Positions 17,425 to 26,105 of a DNA stretch of 64,000 bases are shown one piece after another. A model generated the notes under the pieces. The model made no database searches and had not been told where the DNA came from. It was given only the letters and a program-made list of their open reading frames with translations. The stretch covers positions 260,633-324,632 of the forward strand of contig NZ_QOHR01000001.1 of assembly GCF_003385555.1 (NCBI RefSeq), given 5' to 3'. The position numbers were made by a program, and so were the translations under genes. Position 1 is the first letter of the stretch. Each line of letters starts with the position of its first letter. Origin of the DNA: Rhodosalinus sediminis. GTDB taxonomy: Bacteria > Pseudomonadota > Alphaproteobacteria > Rhodobacterales > Rhodobacteraceae.

Positions 17425-18759
17425 ATGAACGAGCTCTATCAATCCCAGCGCGCGATGCGCGCGATGCGCAAGGCGGCGATGCAGCGCGGCGTCGTGGCGA
17501 TCCTCGACGTGGGCACCTCCAAGATCGCGTGCCTCGTGCTGCGCTTCGACGGGGCGGACCCGCGTCTCGACTCCGACGGCGTGGGCCCGCTCGCAGGGCA
17601 GGCGGGATTCCGGGTGATCGGCGCGGCGACGACGCGCTCGCGCGGGGTGCGCTTCGGCGAGATCGCCGCGATGCAGGAGACCGAGCTCGCCATCCGCACG
17701 GTGCTCAAGACCGCGCAGAACATGGCGCAGATCCGCGTCGATCACGTCATCGCCAGCTTCTCGGGCGCCGAGCCGCGGTCCTACGGCCTCGCCGGCGAGG
17801 TGGAGGTCGCCGAGCAGACCGTGAGCGAGCACGACGTCGCCCGCGTGCTCGCCGCCTGCGAGGTGCCGGACTACGGCGCCGGGCGCGAGGTGCTGCACGC
17901 GCAGCCGGTGAACTTCGCGCTGGATCACCGCACGGGGCTCTCCGACCCGCGCGGCCAGATCGGCAACGCCCTCGCCGCGGACATGCACATGCTGACGGTC
18001 GACGCGCAGGCGGTGCAGAACCTCGCCCAGGCGATCAAGCGCTGCGACATGGAGCTCGCGGGTCTCGCCTCCTCAGCCTATTGCGCGGGCATCTCGGCGC
18101 TCGTCGAGGACGAGCAGGAGCTCGGCGCGGCCTGCATCGATATGGGCGGCGGCTCCACCGGGGTGTCGATCTTCATCAAGAAGCACATGATCTACGCCGA
18201 TTCGGTGCGCATGGGCGGCGACCACGTCACCGGCGACATCTCGATGGGGCTGTCGGTGCCGACCTCGGTCGCCGAGCGCATCAAGACCTTTCACGGCGGG
18301 GTCGTGGCCACCGGCATGGACGACCGCGAGATGATCGAGATCGGCGGCGACACCGGCGATTGGGAGCACGACCGCCGCACGGTGAGCCGGGCGGAGCTCA
18401 TCGGCATCATCCGCCCGCGGGTGGAGGAGATCCTCGAGGAGGTGCGCGCCCGCCTCGACGCCGCCGGCTTCGAGCACCTGCAGAGCCAGCAGATCGTGCT
18501 CACCGGCGCGGCGAGCCAGATCCCCGGCCTCGACGGGCTGGCCTCCCGCATCCTCGGCCAGCGGGTGCGGCTCGGCCGACCGATGCGCGTGCACGGTCTG
18601 CCGCAGTCGGTCACCGGGCCGGGGTTTTCCGCGGCGGTGGGCCTCTGCCTCTTCGCGGCGCATCCGCAGGACGAGTGGTGGGACTTCGAGATGCCGGCCG
18701 AGAGCTACCCGGCGCGCAGCCTGCGCCGCGCGGTGCGCTGGTTGCGGGAGAACTGGTGA
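17425..18759 (+). CDS. ftsA: Cell division protein FtsA
   Basis: Actin-like ATPase that anchors FtsZ to the membrane. The N-terminal phosphate-1 loop (VAILDVGTSKIACLVLR), phosphate-2 (CIDMGGGSTGVSIFIKK) and adenosine loop (LTGAASQIPGLDGLASRILG) are present. The C-terminus RSLRRAVRWLRENW is a basic-hydrophobic amphipathic helix, the membrane-targeting sequence. 444 residues. The 177-base gap before ftsZ allows separate control of ftsZ. Confidence 0.96.
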   Translation: MNELYQSQRAMRAMRKAAMQRGVVAILDVGTSKIACLVLRFDGADPRLDSDGVGPLAGQAGFRVIGAATTRSRGVRFGEIAAMQETELAIRTVLKTAQNMAQIRVDHVIASFSGAEPRSYGLAGEVEVAEQTVSEHDVARVLAACEVPDYGAGREVLHAQPVNFALDHRTGLSDPRGQIGNALAADMHMLTVDAQAVQNLAQAIKRCDMELAGLASSAYCAGISALVEDEQELGAACIDMGGGSTGVSIFIKKHMIYADSVRMGGDHVTGDISMGLSVPTSVAERIKTFHGGVVATGMDDREMIEIGGDTGDWEHDRRTVSRAELIGIIRPRVEEILEEVRARLDAAGFEHLQSQQIVLTGAASQIPGLDGLASRILGQRVRLGRPMRVHGLPQSVTGPGFSAAVGLCLFAAHPQDEWWDFEMPAESYPARSLRRAVRWLRENW

Positions 18760-18936
18760 CCCCCAGATGTCCGCATCTCGGCAAAATACCGCGAAAAGAG
18801 GCTGGACACGCGCCATATTTGGCCGCTTTCGACGCATTTTCGCGTGACGTAATGGCGACGAGTCGGTAGGATCGACCCCGACAGGCAGACAGAGGGCTCG
18901 CGCAACGGGTCCGGAGAACGACAGGCGGACAGAGCG
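18760..18936 (+). promoter_or_regulatory. ftsZ leader with a 16-bp direct repeat and a GANTC site
   Basis: The sequence CGACAGGCRGACAGAG occurs twice, at 18879-18894 and 18919-18934, with one mismatch; the second copy ends just before the ftsZ ATG. A GAGTC at 18860-18864 fits GANTC, the CcrM methylation site of alphaproteobacteria. The upstream half is comparatively AT-rich and probably holds the ftsZ promoter, but no -35/-10 pair is convincing. The gap suggests that ftsZ is tuned separately from ftsQA. Confidence 0.4.
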
Positions 18937-20520
18937 ATGACACTCAACCTTTCCCTGCCCGGGCAGGACGAGCTGAAGCCCCGGATCACGGTCTTCGGGG
19001 TCGGCGGCGCCGGGGGCAACGCCGTCAACAACATGATCGACAAGGAGCTCGGCGGCGTCGATTTCGTCGTGGCCAACACCGACGCGCAGGCGCTGCAGCA
19101 GACGCGCGCGGAGCACCGGATCCAGCTCGGCATCAAGGTGACCGAGGGGCTGGGCGCGGGCGCGCGCGCCAGCGTCGGCGCCAAGGCCGCCGAGGAATCG
19201 ATCGAGCAGATCGTCGATCACCTCGCCGGCGCGCACATGTGCTTCATCACCGCCGGCATGGGCGGCGGCACCGGCACCGGCTCGGCCCCGATCATCGCGC
19301 AGGCCGCGCGCGAGCTCGGCGTGCTGACCGTGGGCGTCGTGACCAAGCCCTTCCAGTTCGAGGGCGGCAAGCGGATGCGCCAGGCCGAGGAGGGCGTCGA
19401 GGCCCTCCAGAAGGTGGTCGATACGCTCATCATCATCCCGAACCAGAACCTCTTCCGCCTCGCCAACGAGAAGACGACCTTCACCGAGGCCTTCTCGCTC
19501 GCCGACGACGTGCTCTATCAGGGCGTGAAGGGGGTGACCGACCTCATGGTGCGGCCGGGCCTCATCAACCTCGACTTCGCCGACGTGCGCGCGGTGATGG
19601 ACGAGATGGGCAAGGCCATGATGGGCACCGGCGAGGCCGACGGCGAGGATCGCGCGATCCAGGCCGCCGAGAAGGCGATCGCCAACCCGCTCCTCGACGA
19701 GATCAGCCTGCGCGGCGCCAAGGGCGTGCTCATCAACATCACCGGGTCGCACGACCTGACGCTCTTCGAGCTCGACGAGGCCGCCAACCGCATCCGCGAG
19801 GAGGTGGACCCCGACGCCAACATCATCGTGGGCTCGACGCTGGACACGGAAATGGCCGGCGTGATGCGCGTCTCGGTCGTGGCCACCGGGATCGACGTGA
19901 GCGCCGAGCAACAGGAGGTGCCCGCGCCGCGCCGCTCGCTCTCGCGCCCGCTCGAGCGCGAGGAGCCCGCGGCGGCGCCGGAGCCCGAGGTGCAGCCCGA
20001 GCCGCAGGAGCGCTACGAGGCGCCGGCCCCCACCGAGGTCGCCCCGGCGGCCGAAGACGGCCCGCTCTTCGCGCAGGCCGAGGACGCCGAGCCGCCGGTC
20101 GAGGACGACCTGCCGCCGCCCGCCTATCAGCCGCGCCGCGCCGAGCCGGAGGCGCCGGCCGCGCGCGCCGAGCCGGAGCCGGCCCCGGAGAACCCCGCCG
20201 CCGCGCAGGCGCCGGGGACGCCGTCGCCGGAGGCCCGCGCCCGCCTCGAGCAGGCGGTGCGCCGCGCGCCGCGCCCCGCGGGCGAGGCCGCGCGCGAGGT
20301 CGAGGATACGCAGGCCGACAAGTCGCGCTTCGGCATTAATTCGCTGATCAACCGGATGACCGGACATGAGGGCGGGCAGAAGGCGCAGCCCGCCGCGCAG
20401 CGGCGCACGCCGCCGACGCTCGGCGGTGCGGAAAGCCCGTCCTACGATCACGACGACGAGGCGGACCCGGATCAGGAGCGCATCGAGATCCCGGCGTTCC
20501 TGCGGCGTCAGGCGAACTGA
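18937..20520 (+). CDS. ftsZ: Cell division GTPase FtsZ with a long acidic linker
   Basis: Tubulin-like GTPase that forms the Z ring. The GTP-binding signature GGGTGTG is at residues 109-115, and the T7 loop NLDFAD (N211-D216) completes the catalytic site between subunits. The folded core ends near residue 320. It is followed by about 190 residues rich in Pro, Glu and Ala, then the C-terminal peptide [10 protein letters not shown], which binds FtsA and other partners. At 527 residues it is much longer than E. coli FtsZ (383); a long disordered linker is typical of alphaproteobacteria. An intrinsic terminator follows. Confidence 0.97.
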   Translation: MTLNLSLPGQDELKPRITVFGVGGAGGNAVNNMIDKELGGVDFVVANTDAQALQQTRAEHRIQLGIKVTEGLGAGARASVGAKAAEESIEQIVDHLAGAHMCFITAGMGGGTGTGSAPIIAQAARELGVLTVGVVTKPFQFEGGKRMRQAEEGVEALQKVVDTLIIIPNQNLFRLANEKTTFTEAFSLADDVLYQGVKGVTDLMVRPGLINLDFADVRAVMDEMGKAMMGTGEADGEDRAIQAAEKAIANPLLDEISLRGAKGVLINITGSHDLTLFELDEAANRIREEVDPDANIIVGSTLDTEMAGVMRVSVVATGIDVSAEQQEVPAPRRSLSRPLEREEPAAAPEPEVQPEPQERYEAPAPTEVAPAAEDGPLFAQAEDAEPPVEDDLPPPAYQPRRAEPEAPAARAEPEPAPENPAAAQAPGTPSPEARARLEQAVRRAPRPAGEAAREVEDTQADKSRFGINSLINRMTGHEGGQKAQPAAQRRTPPTLGGAESPSYDHDDEADPDQERIEIPAFLRRQAN

Positions 20521-20547
20521 GCGCGCCACGCCGCCACCTGGTTCGAA

Positions 20548-20577
20548 GGGGCCGCCGCCGCGCGGCCCCTTTTCTTT
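20548..20577 (+). terminator. Intrinsic terminator after ftsZ
   Basis: GGGGCCGC (20548-20555) pairs with GCGGCCCC (20562-20569) around a 6-base loop, followed by TTTTCTTTC. It closes the dcw transcript 28 bases after the ftsZ stop, so lpxC needs its own promoter. Confidence 0.8.
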
Positions 20578-20750
20578 CGAAAACCGGGTGGATCGGGCCC
20601 GTGACGGCGGGTGTCCGCCTGTTGCAGACCGTCGCAATCCGTGAGTTGAGGCCGCCGCGGGCCCCGGGTTAACCGGTAAGCGGCGGCGGGTGAAACGCCC
20701 GACGATTGAGATCGGGCCGTCCGCGCCGGGGCGACGAGCGAGGGGCGATC

Positions 20751-21671
20751 GTGCAAAGGACAGTGAAGAGCGACCTGCGCTTCGAGGGCGTCGGCCTGCA
20801 CACGGGCCGCGCGGCGCGCATGGTCGTGCGCCCGGCCGCCGCCGGGCAGGGCATCCGATTTCGGCGCACCGACGTCGTGCGCGGCGACCCGCTGATCCCG
20901 GCGCGCTGGGACGCGGTCGAGATGTCGCCGCTCTGCACGCGTCTCGTCAACGCGGCGGGCGTGAGCGTCTCGACGGTGGAGCACGTCATGGCGGCGCTCG
21001 CCGGCACCGGCATCCACGACGCCCTGATCGAGATCGACGGGCCGGAGGTGCCGATCCTCGACGGCTCGGCCGCGCCCTTCGTGCGGGCGCTGCTCGCCTG
21101 CGGCGCGCGCCGGTTGCCCGCGCCGGTGCAGGCGCTCGAGATCCTGCGCGAGGTGCGCGTCGAGACGGAGGCCGGCTGGGCCGCGCTCGCCCCCGCCGAG
21201 GGGGTCGAGATGGCGTTCCACATTGATTTTCCGGACGCGGCCATCGGGCGGCAGGACCTGACGCTCGACCTCGGCAACGGCGCCTTCGTGCGCGAGCTCT
21301 GCGACGCGCGCACCTTCTGCCGCCAGCAGGACGTGGAGGCGATGCGCGCCAGCGGCCTCGCCCTCGGCGGCTCCTTCGACAACGCGGTGGTGGTGGACGG
21401 GGCCTGCGTCCTCTCGCCCGGCGGGCTGCGCCGCGCCGACGAGGCGGTGCGCCACAAGATGCTCGACGCGGTGGGCGACCTCGCGCTCGCGGGCGGGCCG
21501 ATTCTCGGCCGCTACACCGGCCACCGGGCGGGCCACGCGCTGACCAACCGCCTGCTCCGCAAGCTTTTCGCGACGCCGGGCGCGGTGCGGGGCGTGACCT
21601 GCGACGCCGCGCGCGCGGCCCGGCTGCCCGGCATCGGCGCGGATCTCGCGGAAATGCCGGCCGTCGCCTGA
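20751..21671 (+). CDS. lpxC: UDP-3-O-acyl-N-acetylglucosamine deacetylase LpxC
   Basis: Zinc hydrolase for the committed step of lipid A synthesis. The zinc ligands H78 (VEHVMAAL), H235 and D239 (HKMLD) and the general acid/base H262 (GHALTNRLL) lie where E. coli has H79, H238, D242 and H265. The GTG at 20751 gives 306 residues beginning VQRTVKS..GVGLHTGR, matching the family start; the longer frame from a TTG at 20706 would add a non-conserved tail. GAGG lies upstream of the GTG. Separated from ftsZ by a terminator and about 200 bases. Confidence 0.95.
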   Translation: MQRTVKSDLRFEGVGLHTGRAARMVVRPAAAGQGIRFRRTDVVRGDPLIPARWDAVEMSPLCTRLVNAAGVSVSTVEHVMAALAGTGIHDALIEIDGPEVPILDGSAAPFVRALLACGARRLPAPVQALEILREVRVETEAGWAALAPAEGVEMAFHIDFPDAAIGRQDLTLDLGNGAFVRELCDARTFCRQQDVEAMRASGLALGGSFDNAVVVDGACVLSPGGLRRADEAVRHKMLDAVGDLALAGGPILGRYTGHRAGHALTNRLLRKLFATPGAVRGVTCDAARAARLPGIGADLAEMPAVA

Positions 21672-21700
21672 CGCCGGGCCGGGATCGGCGCAAAGGCGTT

Positions 21701-21727
21701 TTGCCCCGCAATCAACTGTGCTAGGAC
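21701..21727 (+). promoter_or_regulatory. Candidate bamD promoter
   Basis: TTGCCC (21701-21706) and an extended-type -10, TGC-TAGGAC (-10 at 21722-21727), are 15 bases apart in the 111-base gap between lpxC and bamD. Spacing is short and the -10 weak, so this is tentative. Confidence 0.25.
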
Positions 21728-21782
21728 CGGCGCGAAGCGGCGGCGGGCGAGGGCCGCGCCGCGCGTAGGGGGTGGAGTGCGG

Positions 21783-22634
21783 ATGACCGGCACGAAGGCG
21801 CTGAGAGGGACGATCGCCGCGGTCTGCGCGGCGGCGCTGCTCGCGGGATGCGGCGACCGGCTGCGCGGGGGCTTCGGAGAGGACGCGCCCATCGAGTCCT
21901 TCAGCGCCCAGCAGATCTACGAGCGCGCGGAGTTCGAGCTGGCCAACGACCGCAACGAGAGCGCCGCCGAGTATTTCGCCGAGGTGGAGCGACTCTATCC
22001 CTACTCCGAATGGGCGCCGCGCGCGCTCGTCATGCAGGCCTTCGCCTGGCACGAGGAGGGCAACTACGAGGAGGCGCGCGCCGCGGCGCAGCGCTATCTC
22101 GACGTCTACCCGGCGACCGAGGACGCGCCCTACGCGCAGTATCTCCTCGCGCTCAGCTACTACGACCAGATCGAGGACGTCGGCCGCGACCAGGGCCTGA
22201 CCTTTCAGGCGCTGCAGGCGCTGCGCGAGGTGATCGAGCGCTACCCCGAAAGCGAGTACGCGCGCTCCGCGATCCTGAAGTTCGAGCTCGCCTTCGACCA
22301 TCTCGCCGGCAAGGAGATGGAGGTCGGCCGCTACTACCTGAAGCGCGGCCATTACGCCGCCGCCGCCAACCGCTTCCGCGTGGTGGTCGAGGATTTCCAG
22401 ACCACGACCCACACGCCGGAGGCGCTGCACCGGCTGGTCGAGGCCTATCTCTCGCTCGGGCTCACCGAAGAGGCGCAGACCGCCGGCGCGATCCTCGGCT
22501 ACAACTACCAGGGCTCCGACTGGTACGAAGACAGCTACGCGCTGCTCACCGGCGAGGGGCTGGAGCCGGAGGCGCGCGGCGACAACTGGCTCGCGGCCAT
22601 CTACCGGCAGGTGATCCGGGGCGAATGGCTGTGA
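21783..22634 (+). CDS. bamD: Outer membrane assembly lipoprotein BamD
   Basis: Essential lipoprotein of the BAM complex, which inserts beta-barrel proteins in the outer membrane. It starts with a lipoprotein signal peptide ending in the lipobox LLAGC (acylated C23), then tetratricopeptide repeats (for example AEYFAEVERLYPYSEWAPRALVMQA). ATG 21783 is used because GGTGGAG lies 6 bases upstream; the in-frame GTG at 21777 overlaps that site. 283 residues, normal length. lpxC-bamD-recN after ftsZ is conserved in Rhodobacteraceae. Confidence 0.95.
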   Translation: MTGTKALRGTIAAVCAAALLAGCGDRLRGGFGEDAPIESFSAQQIYERAEFELANDRNESAAEYFAEVERLYPYSEWAPRALVMQAFAWHEEGNYEEARAAAQRYLDVYPATEDAPYAQYLLALSYYDQIEDVGRDQGLTFQALQALREVIERYPESEYARSAILKFELAFDHLAGKEMEVGRYYLKRGHYAAAANRFRVVVEDFQTTTHTPEALHRLVEAYLSLGLTEEAQTAGAILGYNYQGSDWYEDSYALLTGEGLEPEARGDNWLAAIYRQVIRGEWL

Positions 22635-22653
22635 GACGCGGGGCGTAGCCTGC

Positions 22654-24306
22654 ATGCTGCGTGCCCTCGACATCCGGGACATGCTGATCATCGACCGGCT
22701 GGAGCTGCGCGCCCGGCCGGGGCTCAACGTGCTCACCGGCGAGACGGGGGCGGGCAAGTCGATCCTGCTCGACTGCCTCGGCTTCGTGCTCGGCTGGCGG
22801 GGCCGCGCGGAGCTCGTCCGCGAGGGCGCCGATCAGGGCGAGGTCGTGGCCGAGTTCGCGCTCACGCCAGACCACCCAGCCCATGCCGTGCTCGCCGAGG
22901 CGGGGCTGCCGGACGAGGAGGACGCGCTCCTCCTGCGCCGGGCGAACCGGCGCGGCGGGACCAAGACCGCCTGGGTGAACGACCGCCGCGTCTCGGGCGA
23001 GATCCTGCGCCGGCTCTCGGACACGCTGGTGGAGCTTCACGGCCAGCAGGACGACCGCGGCCTGCTCGATCCGCGCGCGCACCGCGGCTTGCTGGACGCC
23101 TTCGGCGGGCTCGAGGATCAGGTCGCCGCCGTCCGCGCCGCCTGGGGCGAGCGGCGCGCGGCGCGCAAGCGCCTGGAGGAGGCCGAGGCCGCGCTCGCCG
23201 AGGCCCGCGCGGAGGAGGACTACCTCCGCCACGCCGCCGGCGAGCTCGACGAGCTCGCGCCCGAGCCCGGCGAGGAGGAGGCGCTCGACGCGCGCCGCCG
23301 GATGATGCAGGGTGCCGAGCGCGTGCGCGAGGACGTGGCGCGCGCGCAGACGGCGCTCGGCCCGCAGGGCGCCGAGGGCGCGATGGGCGACGCGCTGCGC
23401 TGGCTCGAGGGCGCCGTCGAGACGACCGAGGGGCGCCTCGAGGAGCCGCTCGCCGCGCTCTCGCGCGCGATGGTCGAGCTCGGCGAGGCGGTCTCGGGCG
23501 TCGAGGAGGTGCTTCAGGCGCTCGCCTTCGACCCTCTGGAACTCGAACAGGTGGAGGAGCGGCTCTTCGCCATCCGCGGCCTCGCGCGGAAGCATCAGGT
23601 GCTGCCCGACGAGCTGCCCGACCTCGCCGAACGCCTGCGCGCCCGGCTCGAGGCGCTCGACGCCGGGGAGGGCGAGATCGCCGGCCTCCGCGCCGAGGTG
23701 CAGGCGGCCGAGGCCGCCTACGACACGGCCGCCGAGGCGCTCACCGCCGCGCGGCGGGAGGCGGCCGGGCGCCTCGACGCCGCGGTGACCGCCGAGCTCG
23801 CGCCGCTGCGGATGGAGCGCGCCGTCTTCGAGACGCGCCTCGAGGCGGCCGAGCCGGGGCCGGAGGGGCGCGACACGGTGCAGTTCATGGTCGCGACCAA
23901 CCCCGGCGCGCCGGCCGGCCCGCTCGACCGCATCGCGTCGGGGGGCGAGCTCAGCCGCTTCCTGCTCGCGCTCAAGGTCTGCATCGCCGCGCCCGACCGG
24001 GGCGTGACGATGATCTTCGACGAGATCGACCGGGGCGTGGGCGGCGCGACCGCCGACGCCGTGGGCCGGAGGCTGAAGGCGCTCGCCGACGGGGGGCAGG
24101 TGCTGGTGGTGACCCATTCGCCGCAGGTCGCCGCCCTCGGCGCGCATCACTGGCGGGTGAGCAAGCGGGTGGCCGACGGCGTGACGCTGACCGACATCGC
24201 GGCCCTCGACGCCGCGGGACGGGTGGAGGAACTCGCCCGGATGCTCGCAGGCGACCGCATCACCGCCGAGGCGCGCGCGGCGGCGGAGTCGCTCCTTGCG
24301 GGGTAG
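22654..24306 (+). CDS. recN: DNA double-strand break repair ATPase RecN
   Basis: SMC-like protein acting in recombinational repair. Walker A GETGAGKS is near residue 32; long coiled-coil arms rich in Glu, Ala and Arg occupy about 155-370; the C-terminal ABC signature (ASGGELSRFLLALK) and Walker B (TMIFDEIDRGVGG) complete the ATPase. 550 residues, usual for RecN. It follows bamD by 19 bases and probably shares its transcript. No LexA-type box is evident directly upstream. Confidence 0.95.
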   Translation: MLRALDIRDMLIIDRLELRARPGLNVLTGETGAGKSILLDCLGFVLGWRGRAELVREGADQGEVVAEFALTPDHPAHAVLAEAGLPDEEDALLLRRANRRGGTKTAWVNDRRVSGEILRRLSDTLVELHGQQDDRGLLDPRAHRGLLDAFGGLEDQVAAVRAAWGERRAARKRLEEAEAALAEARAEEDYLRHAAGELDELAPEPGEEEALDARRRMMQGAERVREDVARAQTALGPQGAEGAMGDALRWLEGAVETTEGRLEEPLAALSRAMVELGEAVSGVEEVLQALAFDPLELEQVEERLFAIRGLARKHQVLPDELPDLAERLRARLEALDAGEGEIAGLRAEVQAAEAAYDTAAEALTAARREAAGRLDAAVTAELAPLRMERAVFETRLEAAEPGPEGRDTVQFMVATNPGAPAGPLDRIASGGELSRFLLALKVCIAAPDRGVTMIFDEIDRGVGGATADAVGRRLKALADGGQVLVVTHSPQVAALGAHHWRVSKRVADGVTLTDIAALDAAGRVEELARMLAGDRITAEARAAAESLLAG

Positions 24307-24638
24307 GGGGGGCGTGCTCGTACCCTGCGGATGAGGGGGGCGTGCGGCGCGTAGTGCGTCCGCGCACGAACCGCCCGTCACGCAGCGCACCCGCGCGTCA
24401 CGGCCTGCGCCGACGGTCACGCACCGCCCCGCCCGTCACGGCCTGTACCGACGGTCACGCACCGCCCCGCCTGTCAGGCACCGAATCGTTCGTTAGCCAC
24501 AGCGCCGCCCATAACGCACCACACCGCCGACGCACCACACCGCCGTTACGCAGCGCACCCGCCCGTCACGACACACCGCACCGCGCGTCACGCACCGGAC
24601 GGCGCGTCAGGCGCCGCCCGTCACGTACGCGGCGCCCG
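24307..24638. repeat. Degenerate 19-bp minisatellite between convergent genes
   Basis: GTCACG-type hexamers recur every 19-20 bases from about 24377 to 24473 (24377, 24397, 24416, 24435, 24454, 24473) and irregularly to about 24650. Two 38-bp units, 24396-24433 and 24434-24471, are nearly identical (two mismatches), each made of two related 19-mers. The reading frames across it have no family resemblance. The region lies between the 3' ends of recN (+) and the flavoprotein gene (-), and I see no gene or terminator in it. Confidence 0.65.
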
Positions 24639-25895
24639 TCACCCCGACCCGTCGCGCCCGTCCTCTCCGGCTTCGGGCGTGAGGCCGTAGCGCGCGGCGA
24701 GGCGCCAGACGTGGGCGGGCACCATGTTCTTCATCTTCGCGGGATGCGCGCGGCGCAGGTGCAGCACCGTCTCGATCGCCTTCATCTCGACCCGCGCGCG
24801 TGCGAACTCCAGCCCGCGCGGCCCCGTCCGCGGCTGGAGCCACGCCACCAGCGGGCGCAGCCAGTCGGGCATCCGGCGCAGCGGTAGCCCGCCCGCCGCG
24901 CGCTCGGTGTTGGCCATGAAGCCCTTCACGGCGGCCTCGCGCTTGCCCTTGTCGGTGAGCGGCGCGGTCGTCAGCCGGTCGCCGAGGGCCGAAAGCATCT
25001 CCTCGCCGCGGGCGTTGCGCGCGATCACCCATTGCTCGCCGTCGCCGGCCATGTAGCCCACCGTCACGTCGGCGAGGCGGTTGGTGTAGTCCACGCAGGT
25101 CTTGCAGGTCATCGGGAAGAAATCCGCCGGCAGGTCCGAGAGCGGCAGCTTCAGGAAGGGGATGAAGCGCGGCTTGCGGCCGTCGTCGAAGCGCAGCTCC
25201 ACCCGGTAGTCGGCGCGGAACTCCAGGTAGCTGATCGTCTCGGGCCGGTCGTCCAGCCGGGCGAGGAAGTGGTGGAAGTTCTCGGTCGTCGTGTTGTCGG
25301 AACAGGGCGTGCCGATGACGTGGATGCGGTCGAAGCCCAGCTCCTCCTCCAGCGCGCGCAGGGCGTAGACCTGGCAGGGGATGCCGACGAGCGCGATGCG
25401 CCGGTGCCCGGCGGCGCGCGCGGGCTCCAGCAGCGCGAGCGTCGGCGCGTAGCCCATCCGCATGCCGCGGCAGCGCGCCATCGCGTCGGGGTCGGTGACG
25501 ATCACCGGCTGCGGCTTCCAGCGGTCGTCGGGATGCGGCGCGACGGCGAGAACGGCGTCCACGGTGCCGGTCCGCAGGAGCTCTGCGGCGAGCGCGGTGG
25601 TGAGGCCGGTCCATTGCGCCCCCTCGGCGGGCGGGTCGAGGCGCGCGCGCCACATCGCGCGCGCGACGCCGAAGAAGGCCTCCTCGCCGTGCTCCGGGTC
25701 GGCGGCGCGGCCGTGGGCCTTCGCCTCGAGCGTGGGGTAATCGGGCCGGATGAACTGACACGCCCGCCCGCAGGCGCGCCCGTCGCCTATGCGCGAGACG
25801 CCGCAGTCGGTGCAGAGCCCGGGCCGCGCGGCGCCGCCGAGCGCCGGCGCGGAGATCCCCTCGGGCAGGTCGAGGTCGGAGGGGGGCAGGGTCAT
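24639..25895 (-). CDS. F420-hydrogenase beta-subunit family flavoprotein (8-vinyl reductase-like)
   Basis: 418 residues. An N-terminal cysteine cluster (LCTDCGVSRIGDGRACGRACQ) looks like an iron-sulfur site. Downstream are GIPCQVYAL, GTPCSDNTTTENFHHFL and MTCKTCVDYTNRLADVTVGYMAG, characteristic of the FrhB/FpoF family. Members use flavin and Fe-S clusters for two-electron reductions. The closest well-known bacterial function I can suggest is BciB, the ferredoxin-dependent 8-vinyl reductase of (bacterio)chlorophyll synthesis, but no photosynthesis gene is in the window, so the substrate is open. ATG 25895 is chosen over the longer frame because AGGAG precedes it. Divergent from the peroxidase gene. 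Confidence 0.7.
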   Translation of the reverse strand: MTLPPSDLDLPEGISAPALGGAARPGLCTDCGVSRIGDGRACGRACQFIRPDYPTLEAKAHGRAADPEHGEEAFFGVARAMWRARLDPPAEGAQWTGLTTALAAELLRTGTVDAVLAVAPHPDDRWKPQPVIVTDPDAMARCRGMRMGYAPTLALLEPARAAGHRRIALVGIPCQVYALRALEEELGFDRIHVIGTPCSDNTTTENFHHFLARLDDRPETISYLEFRADYRVELRFDDGRKPRFIPFLKLPLSDLPADFFPMTCKTCVDYTNRLADVTVGYMAGDGEQWVIARNARGEEMLSALGDRLTTAPLTDKGKREAAVKGFMANTERAAGGLPLRRMPDWLRPLVAWLQPRTGPRGLEFARARVEMKAIETVLHLRRAHPAKMKNMVPAHVWRLAARYGLTPEAGEDGRDGSG

Positions 25896-26024
25896 GCGCG
25901 GCTCCTGTATCGCGGGCCGAGTGTCGGTCCGGACGCCCCGGGTTGTCAAGTTGTCCTGACAGTCGCCCGCCGGGCCGGCCCGCCGCGCCATTCGCCTGCC
26001 GCATGGCAGCGATGTGCCCGGGGC

Positions 26025-26038
26025 TTGATACAGGTCAA
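26025..26038 (+). promoter_or_regulatory. FNR/DNR-type box upstream of the peroxidase gene
   Basis: TTGATACAGGTCAA matches the symmetrical TTGAY-N4-RTCAA pattern of Fnr/Dnr-type regulators, with both half-sites intact. It lies 68 bases before the cytochrome c peroxidase start codon, a sensible place for activation under low oxygen, which is how such peroxidases are usually controlled. It might also affect the divergent flavoprotein gene. Confidence 0.75.
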
Positions 26039-26105
26039 GGAATCGGGCGCGCGCCCGCGCGAGTGTCGCGGGGAAACGTGCGATCTACGGACCAAGGAGG
26101 CCCGC

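Noticed and set aside
24342-24887. 181-codon plus-strand frame across the minisatellite
   Set aside because: Translates the repeats to low-complexity Arg/Pro/Thr sequence and runs into the antisense of the flavoprotein gene.
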